From: Allorhodoferax sp032337135
Lineage (GTDB): Bacteria; Pseudomonadota; Gammaproteobacteria; Burkholderiales; Burkholderiaceae_C
Length of the DNA stretch: 64,000 nt
Direction: 5' to 3'
Assembly: GCF_032337135.1 (NCBI RefSeq)
Contig: NZ_JAVXZZ010000004.1
Coordinates: 248,001-312,000 of the forward strand
The translations under genes and the position numbers were made by a program. Each line of letters opens with the position of its first letter. The stretch's first letter is position 1. Positions 17,879 to 26,928 of the stretch are shown in pieces. Under the pieces are notes generated by a model that saw nothing but the letters and a program-made list of their open reading frames with translations, did not search any database and was not told the DNA's origin.

Positions 17879-18076
17879 ATGACTTCATCCGCAGTATCGA
17901 ATACCAGTGGCAGTGGCAGTGGACAACATACGGCACCAAAGGCCAATCAAGCAGATCGCCGCATTATCCTTGACCGTCGCGAAGCCGCTGGCACCAAGAA
18001 AGCAGACAGTGGCCACGAAGCTGGAACAAAAAAACCAGTTCAGCCTAAGAACGAAACTACCCACCGCGCCTATTAG
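17879..18076 (+). CDS. Small hydrophilic hypothetical protein
   Basis: A possible 65-residue disordered protein rich in Ser, Thr, Lys and Ala (TSSAVSNTSGSGSG..., then ADRRIILDRREAAGTKK). A weak ribosome site (GAAAG) precedes the ATG. It resembles in style the small disordered protein encoded at 60128-60340, but no homology is claimed. Another frame in the same place (17782-17973) is less protein-like. It could equally be noncoding. Confidence 0.35.
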   Translation: MTSSAVSNTSGSGSGQHTAPKANQADRRIILDRREAAGTKKADSGHEAGTKKPVQPKNETTHRAY

Positions 18077-18130
18077 GCGCATCTAGCAAGGAATAGATTC
18101 AAAGGTCCCGGCACTGAACCGAAGCGGTAA

Positions 18131-19279
18131 TCAGGCAGTGACCAGGTCCTTTGCCTTCAGAGGCGTTGATACAGACTTATCCCGTGCATCACCCCATCGC
18201 AGGATCGACGCGTCATCGCCTTTGTACAGAGTGTTGCCATGACGATCAACGCAGTACTGGCGTGACACAATCATTTCATAGATATCCATATCTGCTGCGA
18301 TCCGGGTGTATTCAAATAGAACGCTTCTAGTGATTCGGGAGCCAGATTTAAGTACGCATCCATGCCCTACCCAGACAGGGCCCTTGATCTTGACCCCTGG
18401 CTCAATGCATACCCCAGAACCCAAGTAGACCGGCCCTTCGACATCAACATCATCCCAAGCCACTGAGACGTTAAGTCCGACCCAGACTCCAGGTCGTATC
18501 TCAACACCGGGCATGGGCATGTTGGGGACTGTCCCCGCGAGAACGCGTTGCAGAACCTGCCAGTAGTCGCTCACACGGCCAATGTCTATCCAGTTGAAAC
18601 TCCGACGCTGCACAAAAAAGGGCAAGTCACGTTTGACTAGTTCAGCAAATAACTGTGAGCCGATGTCATAGACGGTGTCAGGAGGAATCAAATCCAGAGC
18701 TGCGGGTTCAAAGATGTAGATGCCCGTGCTAGCGATTGTGGACCGTGCTAATGCTGGAGTTGGTTTTTCCTGGAACGATTGCACTCGCCCATCGTTGTCG
18801 GCAAGAATCACGCCATAGGACTGCACATCTTCCCGCGGAACCTCCATGCCAATCACACTCGTGATTGCTCCTTGGGCACGGTGCTCTTGTATAGACGCAG
18901 TGATGTCCAAATCAATGAGCGCATCCGCACAAAGAACCAGCGTCGTTGAATCGAAGAACCTGGAAAAATCCTGAATGCGACGCATACCTCCAGCGGACCC
19001 CATCGGGTGAGGAACAATCTCACCGTGCTCACAGCGGCCTTCGTAGGAGTAGCCGATCTGTACCCCCCACCGACTGCCATCGCCAAAGTAGTTCTCGATT
19101 GTCTGGTGGTGCCAGGCAACGTTGACCATGATCTCGTTGACGCCGTGCAAAGCTAGGTGATCTATCAGGTACTCCATGACCGGTTTCCCCAAAATCGGCA
19201 CCATGGGCTTGGGTAAATCCTGTGTCAAGGGGCGCACACGAGTGCCCTGTCCAGCCGCCAAAATCATTCCCTTGGTCAT
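18131..19279 (-). CDS. Sugar-phosphate nucleotidyltransferase with beta-helix domain
   Basis: A 382-residue enzyme that would make an activated sugar (NDP-sugar) from a sugar-1-phosphate. The nucleotide-binding signature KGMILAAGQGTRVRPLT is at the N-terminus, followed by LPKPMVPILGKP; the catalytic region includes NEIMVNVAWHHQ and FNWIDIGRVSDYWQVLQ. From about residue 255 a left-handed beta-helix region follows (hexapeptide-like VEGPVYLGSGVCIEPGVKIKG). Relatives are mannose-1-phosphate guanylyl- and glucose-1-phosphate transferases. Because GumH in the next operon needs GDP-mannose, a GDP-mannose role is attractive but inferred. The start ATG opens the TKGMIL segment; upstream codons are AT-rich and promoter-like. 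Confidence 0.85.
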   Translation of the reverse strand: MTKGMILAAGQGTRVRPLTQDLPKPMVPILGKPVMEYLIDHLALHGVNEIMVNVAWHHQTIENYFGDGSRWGVQIGYSYEGRCEHGEIVPHPMGSAGGMRRIQDFSRFFDSTTLVLCADALIDLDITASIQEHRAQGAITSVIGMEVPREDVQSYGVILADNDGRVQSFQEKPTPALARSTIASTGIYIFEPAALDLIPPDTVYDIGSQLFAELVKRDLPFFVQRRSFNWIDIGRVSDYWQVLQRVLAGTVPNMPMPGVEIRPGVWVGLNVSVAWDDVDVEGPVYLGSGVCIEPGVKIKGPVWVGHGCVLKSGSRITRSVLFEYTRIAADMDIYEMIVSRQYCVDRHGNTLYKGDDASILRWGDARDKSVSTPLKAKDLVTA

Positions 19280-19408
19280 TGCGTTCTCTACTTTTGAAGT
19301 CGATGGAACTTCAGAGTTTTGAAGCGAAATAGTTGCCCGGTCTGTACGGTAAAGGACATACAAGCAGGCCACTCGCCCCCTAGGCTACAGGGTATGTCAG
19401 TCCTACCA

Positions 19409-19424
19409 TGGGTTGGCAATTGCC
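19409..19424 (+). promoter_or_regulatory. Candidate sigma-54 promoter for the PEP-CTERM/eps operon
   Basis: TGGGTTGGCAATTGCC fits the -24/-12 pattern TGG-N3-G-N4-TTGC, with the required GG-N10-GC spacing (GG at 19410-19411, GC at 19422-19423). It lies about 90 nt upstream of the PEP-CTERM start codon. PEP-CTERM genes in related beta-proteobacteria are known to depend on RpoN with the PrsK/PrsR pair. Confidence 0.55.
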
Positions 19425-19514
19425 CCTGGCCGAGCAGCACTGCGATTTAGTGAATCGTGAGTACTTCCAGTCAGGATGCAACGGCACCTTCGACACATCA
19501 AACTGGAACATCAC

Positions 19515-20084
19515 ATGAGAAATAACCTAGTTTCACTCGCCATTGCAACAGCACTGGCGGGCACAGGCACCGCACATGCTGCTACTTACTCGGTAGGCGA
19601 CCTCACAGCCTTAGGCGATCCCGGGTACAGCCAATCGACAGACTTTTTTGCAGGGACCATCAACGACCAATACTCCTTCTCGATCTCTGGCGGGCCAAAC
19701 GCATTTAGCTCCATCGCATCCAAACTCTCACTAACCATCGACCAGGTCATCACTTTCGCAAGTGGTCAACTTACGGGTCCTGATGCGTTTGTAGCAAACC
19801 TGACGCCTTGGGTGAATTCCCTGGGAGGGTTCACAGTCAATGGGATCGGATACGAAGGTCTGTTGAAGACTGGTGACTACACCCTGTCACTTCACGGCGT
19901 ATCGCAGAAAGACGGTCATTACAGTGTATCGATGCTGGCGCAACCGGTTCCAGAACCGGAGTCCATTGTCCTGCTTATGGCTGGACTTGGTCTCATTGGC
20001 GGACTAATCCGTCGCCGCAATCGACATACTGAAAAGGTTCAAAGCACCGAGACTGGCGTTCTCACGACAGCAACGCTCGTCTAA
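19515..20084 (+). CDS. PEP-CTERM sorting domain protein, FxDxF-like
   Basis: A 189-residue exported protein expected to be processed by exosortase. The N-terminal signal is MRNNLVSLAIATALAGTGTA, ending at AHA. The middle has a FAGTINDQYSFSISG segment like the FxDxF class of PEP-CTERM proteins. The C-terminus has VPEPES, a hydrophobic helix and a basic RRRN, then about 20 further residues, longer than the usual short tail. The start is the ATG opening the signal peptide. It is the first gene of the operon led by the candidate sigma-54 promoter and is followed 7 nt later by epsA, so the probable XrtB substrate is made with its sorting enzyme. Confidence 0.85.
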   Translation: MRNNLVSLAIATALAGTGTAHAATYSVGDLTALGDPGYSQSTDFFAGTINDQYSFSISGGPNAFSSIASKLSLTIDQVITFASGQLTGPDAFVANLTPWVNSLGGFTVNGIGYEGLLKTGDYTLSLHGVSQKDGHYSVSMLAQPVPEPESIVLLMAGLGLIGGLIRRRNRHTEKVQSTETGVLTTATLV

Positions 20085-20091
20085 ATACATC

Positions 20092-20922
20092 ATGTATCAA
20101 TCCAGCGTGAACTTCGAAATGCCTGTCGTCAGAGAGGCATTTGAAAACACGCTTGGTCAGAATTCAGACGATCATTTTGATAGGGTGATTGCACAGTCTG
20201 CATCGTTGCGAAGTCATCAGGATGTATTCGAGTGGCTTCAGGGCGACGTGCAACGTCATCTTCCGCATCAAATCATGGTGTCAGCGTGGGGAGATTTTGA
20301 TCGTGGTCATCTCCAACATGACATCATCTCCTCGTTAGCGGGTGTTCGCTCCCAACATGTCAACTCAAAGGCTCTGGCACCCCTTGTTACGCGGTGTTTT
20401 GCGAAATGGGGAGAGAACGGTGGGCAGGCTTTTGTCCTAAGCGCTGGTACCCGGGGATTCCTACTAGACAGCGATGGTCTAGATTGCAACCTGACTTGCG
20501 CGCTACGTCAAATGCGCTCGGTACTTGTGCATGCCGTTCAAGATCTCCGCAGAAATGAAGTTTGTCTTTACTTGGCGTTTAATACAGCAGACAAATTTGA
20601 TGCTGCCCAATGCTCTGCCATCCAGTCAATGTTGCCGCACCTGGATAACGCACTGCGTCAAGTAGCCACATTGCCCGCCGTTAAGTACCCAGCGCACATT
20701 CCCCAAAAGCTTACACCTGGTCGACACAAGCGCGTTGAACGTTTAACCCAGCGCGAACTCGAAATTTTGCAGTGGATTGCCCTAGGAAAGACCAATCCAG
20801 AAATAGGCTGCATTTTGGATCTCAGCCTTTATACGGTTAAGAACCACATCCAGCGAATGTTCCGCAAGCTCAACGTCAGTAATAGAGCACAAGCAGTTGC
20901 CGAGGTTGCGCAGAATGACTAA
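20092..20922 (+). CDS. epsA: LuxR-type regulator EpsA, exosortase-associated
   Basis: A 276-residue transcription factor with a C-terminal LuxR helix-turn-helix (LTQRELEILQWIALGKTNPEIGCILDLSLYTVKNHIQRMF, residues about 220-260). The N-terminal part resembles the sensing domain of EpsA regulators found at the head of XrtB/PEP-CTERM exopolysaccharide loci. No phosphoacceptor receiver motif is seen. It shares its transcript with the PEP-CTERM gene and overlaps the next gene by 8 nt. I infer that it controls its own operon. Confidence 0.85.
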   Translation: MYQSSVNFEMPVVREAFENTLGQNSDDHFDRVIAQSASLRSHQDVFEWLQGDVQRHLPHQIMVSAWGDFDRGHLQHDIISSLAGVRSQHVNSKALAPLVTRCFAKWGENGGQAFVLSAGTRGFLLDSDGLDCNLTCALRQMRSVLVHAVQDLRRNEVCLYLAFNTADKFDAAQCSAIQSMLPHLDNALRQVATLPAVKYPAHIPQKLTPGRHKRVERLTQRELEILQWIALGKTNPEIGCILDLSLYTVKNHIQRMFRKLNVSNRAQAVAEVAQND

Positions 20923-22333
20923 GACTGTCGCCGCACACTCGCCGACATTGCGCACGAATGTTCGTGTGCTTACGCCAGGAACCGGCAGCCTTTTGGGGGC
21001 GATAGAGCGCCTCATTACGCCTTTTGCTCTGATCACAACTCTGTGTTTGATAACTGTGCTTCTTGATGGCAATTTGAGTGCGGCGACACTTCTCCTCTGC
21101 GTTTTGGTTTTTGCTCTCAGTTTTCCTGGCCAATTGCGACTCCAATCAAGGCCACTCCGTTTGGCTTGTGACATTGGGCTTCAATGGTTGTGGATTTTCT
21201 CGTTGCTGCTCTTAACTGGATACGCCACGGGTTACCTGCATGCGTTTTCCTCGGATGTACTGTGGACATGGGGTTGGGCTGCGCCACTCTCTGAGTTGCT
21301 AACCGCGTTCGCGCTGCGAAATTCAGCCCCGGCAGTGGTGCGCATGCAAGGCCCAGCGCAGCGGGCAATCATTGTCGGATTGAACTCGCAGGGACGCGAC
21401 TTTGCCACCTGCGTCAAGAACTCTCCCTACTCTCGCATCGAGCTTGCTGGATTCGTTGACGAACGAAGTGCAGAACGCCTCAATGCCGTTGGACCGCATC
21501 GTGTCATTGGGACACCGAGTGATCTGGCCACGTTAGTAGCAAGACAGCGCATCGGACAAATCTACCTGTCACTTCCGATGGCATCGCAGCCACGCATTTT
21601 GCAGATCCTCGATGGTCTCAAAGACACAACTGCATCAATTTACTTCCTGCCCGACATGTTTGTGACGGATCTGATTCAGGGGCATGCAGACGAAGTTTGC
21701 GGCATGTCCGTCATCTCTGTCTGTGAAACACCATTCGTTGGCTTCAACGGCTTTGTGAAGAGGGCGAGCGATGTGCTTCTTTCGCTACTGATATTGCTAT
21801 TGATCTCACCGCTAATGGTTGGGATTGCCATAGCCGTTAAGCGCAGCTCACCTGGGGCGGCAATTTTCAAGCAGCGTCGCTACGGATTAGATGGCCAAGA
21901 AATTCTTGTTTACAAATTCCGCTCTATGCGCACCACCGACGATGGTGCCGCCATCGAACAAGCCACAAGGAATGACAGCCGCACGACCCCGCTGGGAGCC
22001 TTTCTTCGCAGGACTTCGTTGGACGAACTACCTCAGTTCATCAATGTATTGCAAGGCCGCATGAGCATCGTGGGCCCACGACCACATGCGGTGGCACACA
22101 ACGAGGTGTATCGCAAGCTGATCAAAGGCTACATGGTTAGGCACAAGGTAAAGCCGGGCATCACTGGCTGGGCACAGGTCAATGGCTTTCGCGGCGAAAC
22201 CGACACGCTCGACAAGATGCAGGGGCGCATTGACCTTGACTTGGATTACTTGCGTCACTGGAACCTGGCTTTGGACATAACCATCATTCTCAAAACTATT
22301 CGCTTGGTCCTCAATGACCACAAGGCGTATTAA
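20915..22333 (+). CDS. Undecaprenyl-phosphate glucose phosphotransferase (GumD/EpsB-like)
   Basis: A 472-residue initiating enzyme that places the first sugar-1-phosphate on undecaprenyl phosphate. Four to five N-terminal membrane helices (to about residue 130) are followed by a nucleotide-binding-like central domain (RAIIVGLNSQGRDFA). The C-terminal catalytic domain has KRSSPGAAIFKQRRYGLDG, YKFRSMR, TSLDELPQFINVLQGRMSIV and GPRPHA, then KPGITGWAQVNGFRGETDT. The architecture is that of WcaJ/GumD enzymes that transfer glucose-1-phosphate. The ATG at 20915 overlaps the epsA stop. It would start the repeat unit completed by GumH, GumK and the WecG-like enzyme downstream. Confidence 0.9.
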   Translation: MTKTVAAHSPTLRTNVRVLTPGTGSLLGAIERLITPFALITTLCLITVLLDGNLSAATLLLCVLVFALSFPGQLRLQSRPLRLACDIGLQWLWIFSLLLLTGYATGYLHAFSSDVLWTWGWAAPLSELLTAFALRNSAPAVVRMQGPAQRAIIVGLNSQGRDFATCVKNSPYSRIELAGFVDERSAERLNAVGPHRVIGTPSDLATLVARQRIGQIYLSLPMASQPRILQILDGLKDTTASIYFLPDMFVTDLIQGHADEVCGMSVISVCETPFVGFNGFVKRASDVLLSLLILLLISPLMVGIAIAVKRSSPGAAIFKQRRYGLDGQEILVYKFRSMRTTDDGAAIEQATRNDSRTTPLGAFLRRTSLDELPQFINVLQGRMSIVGPRPHAVAHNEVYRKLIKGYMVRHKVKPGITGWAQVNGFRGETDTLDKMQGRIDLDLDYLRHWNLALDITIILKTIRLVLNDHKAY

Positions 22334-22335
22334 GC

Positions 22336-23514
22336 ATGCAAGCACAACCAATTCGCTGCCTCTTGGTCACTTCTATTGGCTTGTGCACGAGCAGCATTTG
22401 CCTGGCGCAGGATTTACCAGAGTCAGAAATCACGGCAACTTACGCAGTACAAAATGGCAGCAACCTTTCGTATGTTCCAGATGCCTTGCTCACTGAAGGC
22501 AACAATACACATCACGTGGAGACCGCGACAGTGGGGTTCAGTGTCCGTACCAAGCAGGGTATGCAACGCCTAATGCTTGATGGCAGCTTAGTCAATCGCA
22601 GTTTCGAGAGCACCCAAACCGTCAACGCAGTTACGAGCAATTACAACCTTCTGTGGCAATGGGTGGCAACGCCGCGGTGGACAGGGGAACTCGGTGCGTC
22701 TCGACGAGAGTCGTTCGATACCCTTGTGAGTAGCCCATTCCAAGGGCAGGCCAATAGCGTACTCACCAATGACAGTCACTTTGACGTCGCATGGCAAGTG
22801 GATGGACCTTGGAGATTGATAGCTGGTGTGGCGCAAGCGCGAACCGCCACCACCCGAAGCGCCCCGAGTGATCAGAACACTCGTTCAGCAAACGCAGGTA
22901 TCCGTTATGTGTCCGGAACCGGGAGCTCTTTAACATTTAAGCAGATATCTACAGATGGCGATTTTTCCTCTTCCTCGACATCTGTCCGCTCTGACTTCAC
23001 ACAACGTGACAGTGACATCCGCTTCCACTGGGTTATCAGTGATGGAAGCACCGCAGATGCCTACACGACATATTCAGAAAATTCACGAAACCACCCAAGC
23101 ACAGGGGGCAAGCAGGGGTTCGACGGCTGGAATGCCGGTGGCAGTCTCACATGGTCATTTGGAGGCCTGTCGACATTGCAGATAGACCTGGCACATACGT
23201 TGGCAGCTACAGGCCTAGACAGCCCTCTGTTTAGTGAGACCGATCGTGTGACTGTCGGCCCGGTTTGGCAAATCGGAAGCAAAACTGCACTCACTTTGCA
23301 CCACACATGGGCTCAGCAAACATTTGGGGGGTACTCGAGCAATGCATTGCATCGGCTCGATAAGTTGAGGGTCACAGCACTTGGCTTTGCATGGAAACCT
23401 TACAAGCACTTGTCTCTGAACGCCGGTTTGCAGCATCTCTCTCGCGAATCGAACGATCTCTACGCAGTGGTTGCTACCAACGCCGCCACCATATCGGCCC
23501 ACATTTCTTACTGA
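22336..23514 (+). CDS. epsL: Outer-membrane protein EpsL, exosortase-associated
   Basis: A 392-residue protein with an N-terminal signal (IGLCTSSICLAQ) and a long run of short beta-strand patterns with alternating polar and hydrophobic residues, ending in a C-terminal aromatic (HISY). This matches the EpsL family of outer-membrane beta-barrels in XrtB-linked loci. It begins 2 nt after the transferase gene. The role is presumably passage or anchoring of the polymer at the outer membrane; no direct catalytic motif is visible. Confidence 0.8.
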   Translation: MQAQPIRCLLVTSIGLCTSSICLAQDLPESEITATYAVQNGSNLSYVPDALLTEGNNTHHVETATVGFSVRTKQGMQRLMLDGSLVNRSFESTQTVNAVTSNYNLLWQWVATPRWTGELGASRRESFDTLVSSPFQGQANSVLTNDSHFDVAWQVDGPWRLIAGVAQARTATTRSAPSDQNTRSANAGIRYVSGTGSSLTFKQISTDGDFSSSSTSVRSDFTQRDSDIRFHWVISDGSTADAYTTYSENSRNHPSTGGKQGFDGWNAGGSLTWSFGGLSTLQIDLAHTLAATGLDSPLFSETDRVTVGPVWQIGSKTALTLHHTWAQQTFGGYSSNALHRLDKLRVTALGFAWKPYKHLSLNAGLQHLSRESNDLYAVVATNAATISAHISY

Positions 23515-23535
23515 ACACGATTCTCCGCATTACGA

Positions 23536-24546
23536 ATGAGCAACACCATGACTATTTCGCTACCAACACATTCACCGCGAGCACATTCTGGAGGCATTAG
23601 TTATTGGATGCTCGCCTCAGTTGCGACTACGCTCCTGATGCTCACCGCATGTGGGGACAAGGAATCGCCAAAAGCTGTCACGCAAGTTGCCGCCAAAGTT
23701 GGAAATGACGAGATCTCAGTCCACCAGATCAATGACGCTTTATCCCGACGCAACACACAAGGTGCAAGCAAGCAGGAAATTTCAGCATTCAGCAAATCGA
23801 TACTGGAGAAATTGATCGACCAGCAACTTGCATTAAATCAAGCGATTGAAGCCAAGCTGAATCGATCGCCCGAAGTCGTTACGCAGATTGAATCGGCGCG
23901 GCGCGAAATCCTGGCAGCCGCGTGGGTCAAACAACTGGCCGGTACGTTGCCGCGACCAACCGAAGCTGAAGCAAGACAATATTTTGCTGACCACCCATAC
24001 CTTTTTTCTCAGCGCAAAATTTTTCATATTCAGGAAATTGTCACTTCGAAAACAAGTGGTTTAGCTGACGAGCTTCGTGAATACACCAAAGCGGGGAAAA
24101 GCATTCAGGATGCAGCGACTTTTCTGAAGTCTCGCAACATTGCTTTCACAGGGGGTGAAGCAACGCGTGCCGCAGAGCAAATTCCATTGGAGTCCTTGGC
24201 TCAAATTTCAGAGCTAAAGGACGGCCAAACGACATTGATCGACACCCCCATGACACTGACGCTTATGCGGTTAGTGGCATCAGAGGCATCTCCCGTTTCC
24301 GAAGCCTTGGCACTACCTCGAATTACACAGTTCATGTTGAACCAGCGAATCAATAGCGCGGTTGCAAGCAATTTGAAAGACAAGCGAAGCACGACCAAAG
24401 TCGAGTACTTGGGTGAGTTCGCAAATATCGACTCTGGTTTGCCTGATGTTGGAAGAGTTGCCCTGACGACACCCATTGAATCAGGCCAAGTTCCGGCTGG
24501 AATATCTGGAAAAGCCAAGGAAAAAGGGGTGGCCGGATTGAAGTGA
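23536..24546 (+). CDS. epsD: EpsD family peptidyl-prolyl isomerase lipoprotein
   Basis: A 336-residue periplasmic or outer-membrane lipoprotein. A lipobox (LLMLTACGDK, Cys about residue 37) ends the signal peptide. The rest resembles SurA/PpiD-like isomerases: VAAKVGNDEISVHQINDAL, an N-terminal helical chaperone region, and a parvulin-like centre (RKIFHIQEIVTS, then YTKAGKSIQDAATFL). The EpsD family is specific to exopolysaccharide/exosortase loci. I infer help in folding EpsL or other envelope parts. The start is the ATG preceding TISLPTH; a closer ATG (ML before ASVATTL) would give a more standard signal length. Confidence 0.8.
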   Translation: MSNTMTISLPTHSPRAHSGGISYWMLASVATTLLMLTACGDKESPKAVTQVAAKVGNDEISVHQINDALSRRNTQGASKQEISAFSKSILEKLIDQQLALNQAIEAKLNRSPEVVTQIESARREILAAAWVKQLAGTLPRPTEAEARQYFADHPYLFSQRKIFHIQEIVTSKTSGLADELREYTKAGKSIQDAATFLKSRNIAFTGGEATRAAEQIPLESLAQISELKDGQTTLIDTPMTLTLMRLVASEASPVSEALALPRITQFMLNQRINSAVASNLKDKRSTTKVEYLGEFANIDSGLPDVGRVALTTPIESGQVPAGISGKAKEKGVAGLK

Positions 24547-24619
24547 GTGGATTTCTTGCCCATCCACAAACAGTTTTTCTCCAACCATCAATGAACCTAT
24601 CCAAACCGGGAATATCAAC

Positions 24620-25549
24620 ATGAACTTCTTCAAATTTCCCCAGTTAAGTCACATGCTAGTTCCTGGCGCAGTCACCCTGATTCTTGCGGTCGGAGGGGGC
24701 CTTGCACATGCCCAAGAAAGTGTCGTTGCAGGCACCCGATCGATTGTCGATGCAAGCAGTCCTAGCACAACGGCTGAAAACGGCTCGCCTATCGCAGAGA
24801 CCATGTCCGGTCATCCGATGTATGTGGACTACCTCCTGAGCGCAGGGGACTCAATCCGCATTCAGGTATACCAAAACCCCGACCTAACAATCGAGACGCG
24901 CGTTTCTGAGAATGGAGTGATCACCTACCCACTGGTCGGGGCTTTATACGTAGGGGGGCGTTCTCTTGCGAGCGCTGAAAATGTCATTGCGCAATCGCTG
25001 AAAGCGGGGGGGTACCTGCAAAAGCCTCAAGTCAATATTACGCTTTTGCTTGCTCGTGGGAATCAAGTATCGGTCCTTGGACTAGTCGCTCGTCCTGGAC
25101 GGTTCTCTCTCGATACGGTCAATACCCGTTTGAGCGACATATTGGCGTCTGCTGGTGGCACTCTGGGCGGTGGGGATGACGTAGCGATTGTTACTGGATT
25201 GCGCGACGGTAAGGCATTCCGGCAGCAAGTCGATATCCCCTCGATTTTCATTGACGCCAATCACTCCAGCGACCTCGTGCTTCAAGGGGGGGACAGCATC
25301 TATGTCCACCGCGCTCCAGTTTTCTACATCTATGGAGAGGCCCAGAGATCCGGCTCTTACCGCATAGAACGCGATATGACCATCATGCAAGCGCTTGCAC
25401 AAGGTGGCGGTGTCACAAGTCGCGGAAGTGAGAACCGATTGCGACTACACCGCCGATTCAGTGATGGGCGGGTACTTCAAATCGATCCAAAACTGACTGA
25501 CCTTGTGTTGCCCAACGACGTACTCTTTGTCAAAGAAAGCATGTTCTAG
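24620..25549 (+). CDS. epsE: Polysaccharide export protein EpsE (Wza-like)
   Basis: A 309-residue outer-membrane polysaccharide export protein. The start has AGGG-poor context but opens a signal peptide that ends near AHAQE. Two export-type domains are seen: YLLSAGDSIRIQVYQNPDL (poly-export domain, about residues 73-91) and SLBB-like segments (VSVLGLVARPGRFSLD, then FYIYGEAQRSGSYRIERD). No lipobox cysteine is present, unlike E. coli Wza; other family members also lack it. It would form the outer-membrane channel for the polymer and act with EpsF and EpsG. Confidence 0.87.
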   Translation: MNFFKFPQLSHMLVPGAVTLILAVGGGLAHAQESVVAGTRSIVDASSPSTTAENGSPIAETMSGHPMYVDYLLSAGDSIRIQVYQNPDLTIETRVSENGVITYPLVGALYVGGRSLASAENVIAQSLKAGGYLQKPQVNITLLLARGNQVSVLGLVARPGRFSLDTVNTRLSDILASAGGTLGGGDDVAIVTGLRDGKAFRQQVDIPSIFIDANHSSDLVLQGGDSIYVHRAPVFYIYGEAQRSGSYRIERDMTIMQALAQGGGVTSRGSENRLRLHRRFSDGRVLQIDPKLTDLVLPNDVLFVKESMF

Positions 25550-25551
25550 CC

Positions 25552-26928
25552 ATGAGCATCTATCAATTTCTCCTCATCATGCGGGCACGCTATAGGGTTG
25601 CGCTACTGCTATTTGTGCTTACGGTATCAACCGTACTTGGCATTAGCATTTTCATGGAAAAGCAATATACAGCCAGCGCTGCCTTGATTCTAGAAGTCAA
25701 GTCCCCGGACCCCGTGAGCGGCATCATGCTGCAAGGAATGATGTCACCGGGTTACATGGCTACACAAATCGACGTCATCAACAGTGATCGCGTAGCAAAG
25801 GCAGTAGTTCAACAACTGCGTCTTGACCAAGGCCCCACAGTACGGGAACTATGGCTGGCAGATACCAATGGAAAAGGGCAACTTGACGATTGGCTTGCTA
25901 ATCTTTTGCAGCAGAAGCTCGACGTAAAGCCATCGCGAGAGAGCAACGTGATCAACATCACGTATACCAGTCCCGACCCGGATTTTGCTGCTGCGGTTGC
26001 CAACGCATTTGCGAAAGCATATACAGACGTAAATCTGGATTTGCGCCAAGCACCCGCGCGGCAGTACGCCGCATTCTTTGATGCGCAAACGCAAGCTGCC
26101 AGAGAAAAAATAGACAGCGCTCAACGCGCACTTTCCGAATATCAGCAGGAGAACGGGATAACGTCTTCTGATGAGCGAATGGACTTTGAAACCGCAAAAC
26201 TCAGTGAGACATCCAGCCAACTCACCAGCGTCCAAGGACAAACAACGGAAAGCCAAAGCAAACGCGGCAGTGCCCGTACCGAAACGCTTTCAGATGTCAT
26301 GCAAAACCCCGTCATCAATGGCCTCAAAGTTGATGTAGCGCGGCTGGAATCCAAACTTGCTGAGAACAATGTCAACCTAGGGCGCAATCACCCCCAAACG
26401 CTTCGCGCGGAATCTGAACTTGCCGCACTAAGAGTTCAAATTGAAGCGGAAACGCGCAAGGTGAACAGTTCCATTGAGACATCCTATGCAGTCAGTCGGG
26501 CTCGGGAGGGACAGTTGCAGGGTGCCATATCAGCACAAAAAGCGCGAGTTCTGGTTCTCAACAAACAACGTGGTGAACTTAACGTCTTGCGTCGCGACAT
26601 CGAGTCAGCGCAGCGCAGCTTTGAAGTACTGAGCGGCCGAGCTGCCCAAGCCAGCATAGAGAGTCAGGCCAATCAAACAAATATCTCTGTACTCAACCCG
26701 GCAGTTGCACCTATTGAACCATCCAAACCCCGAGTCCTTATCAACACACTGATATCAGTGTTTCTCGGACTTCTGCTGGGAGTTTCGGTTGCTCTCGTAT
26801 TGGAGCTTACACACAGCAGAATTCGTTCACGCCAGGACATTTTCGGTAGCCTGGGACTCCCCCTGTTAGGTGCCGTCGTAAGTACATCTTCGCGAATTGG
26901 TTACTCCACAAACAAGGGGCAAAGATGA
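25552..26928 (+). CDS. epsF: Chain-length determinant protein EpsF (Wzz-like)
   Basis: A 458-residue inner-membrane copolymerase. A first membrane helix lies near residues 16-33 and a second near 400-420 (VLINTLISVFLGLLLGVSVALVLEL), with a long periplasmic coiled coil between them (for example ALRVQIEAETRKVNSSIETS). The proline-rich region before the second helix (LNPAVAPIEPSKPRVL) is typical. The family controls polymer chain length and pairs with a cytoplasmic kinase domain, here encoded by the next gene. It begins 2 nt after epsE, and its stop overlaps the epsG start (ATGA). Confidence 0.88.
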   Translation: MSIYQFLLIMRARYRVALLLFVLTVSTVLGISIFMEKQYTASAALILEVKSPDPVSGIMLQGMMSPGYMATQIDVINSDRVAKAVVQQLRLDQGPTVRELWLADTNGKGQLDDWLANLLQQKLDVKPSRESNVINITYTSPDPDFAAAVANAFAKAYTDVNLDLRQAPARQYAAFFDAQTQAAREKIDSAQRALSEYQQENGITSSDERMDFETAKLSETSSQLTSVQGQTTESQSKRGSARTETLSDVMQNPVINGLKVDVARLESKLAENNVNLGRNHPQTLRAESELAALRVQIEAETRKVNSSIETSYAVSRAREGQLQGAISAQKARVLVLNKQRGELNVLRRDIESAQRSFEVLSGRAAQASIESQANQTNISVLNPAVAPIEPSKPRVLINTLISVFLGLLLGVSVALVLELTHSRIRSRQDIFGSLGLPLLGAVVSTSSRIGYSTNKGQR

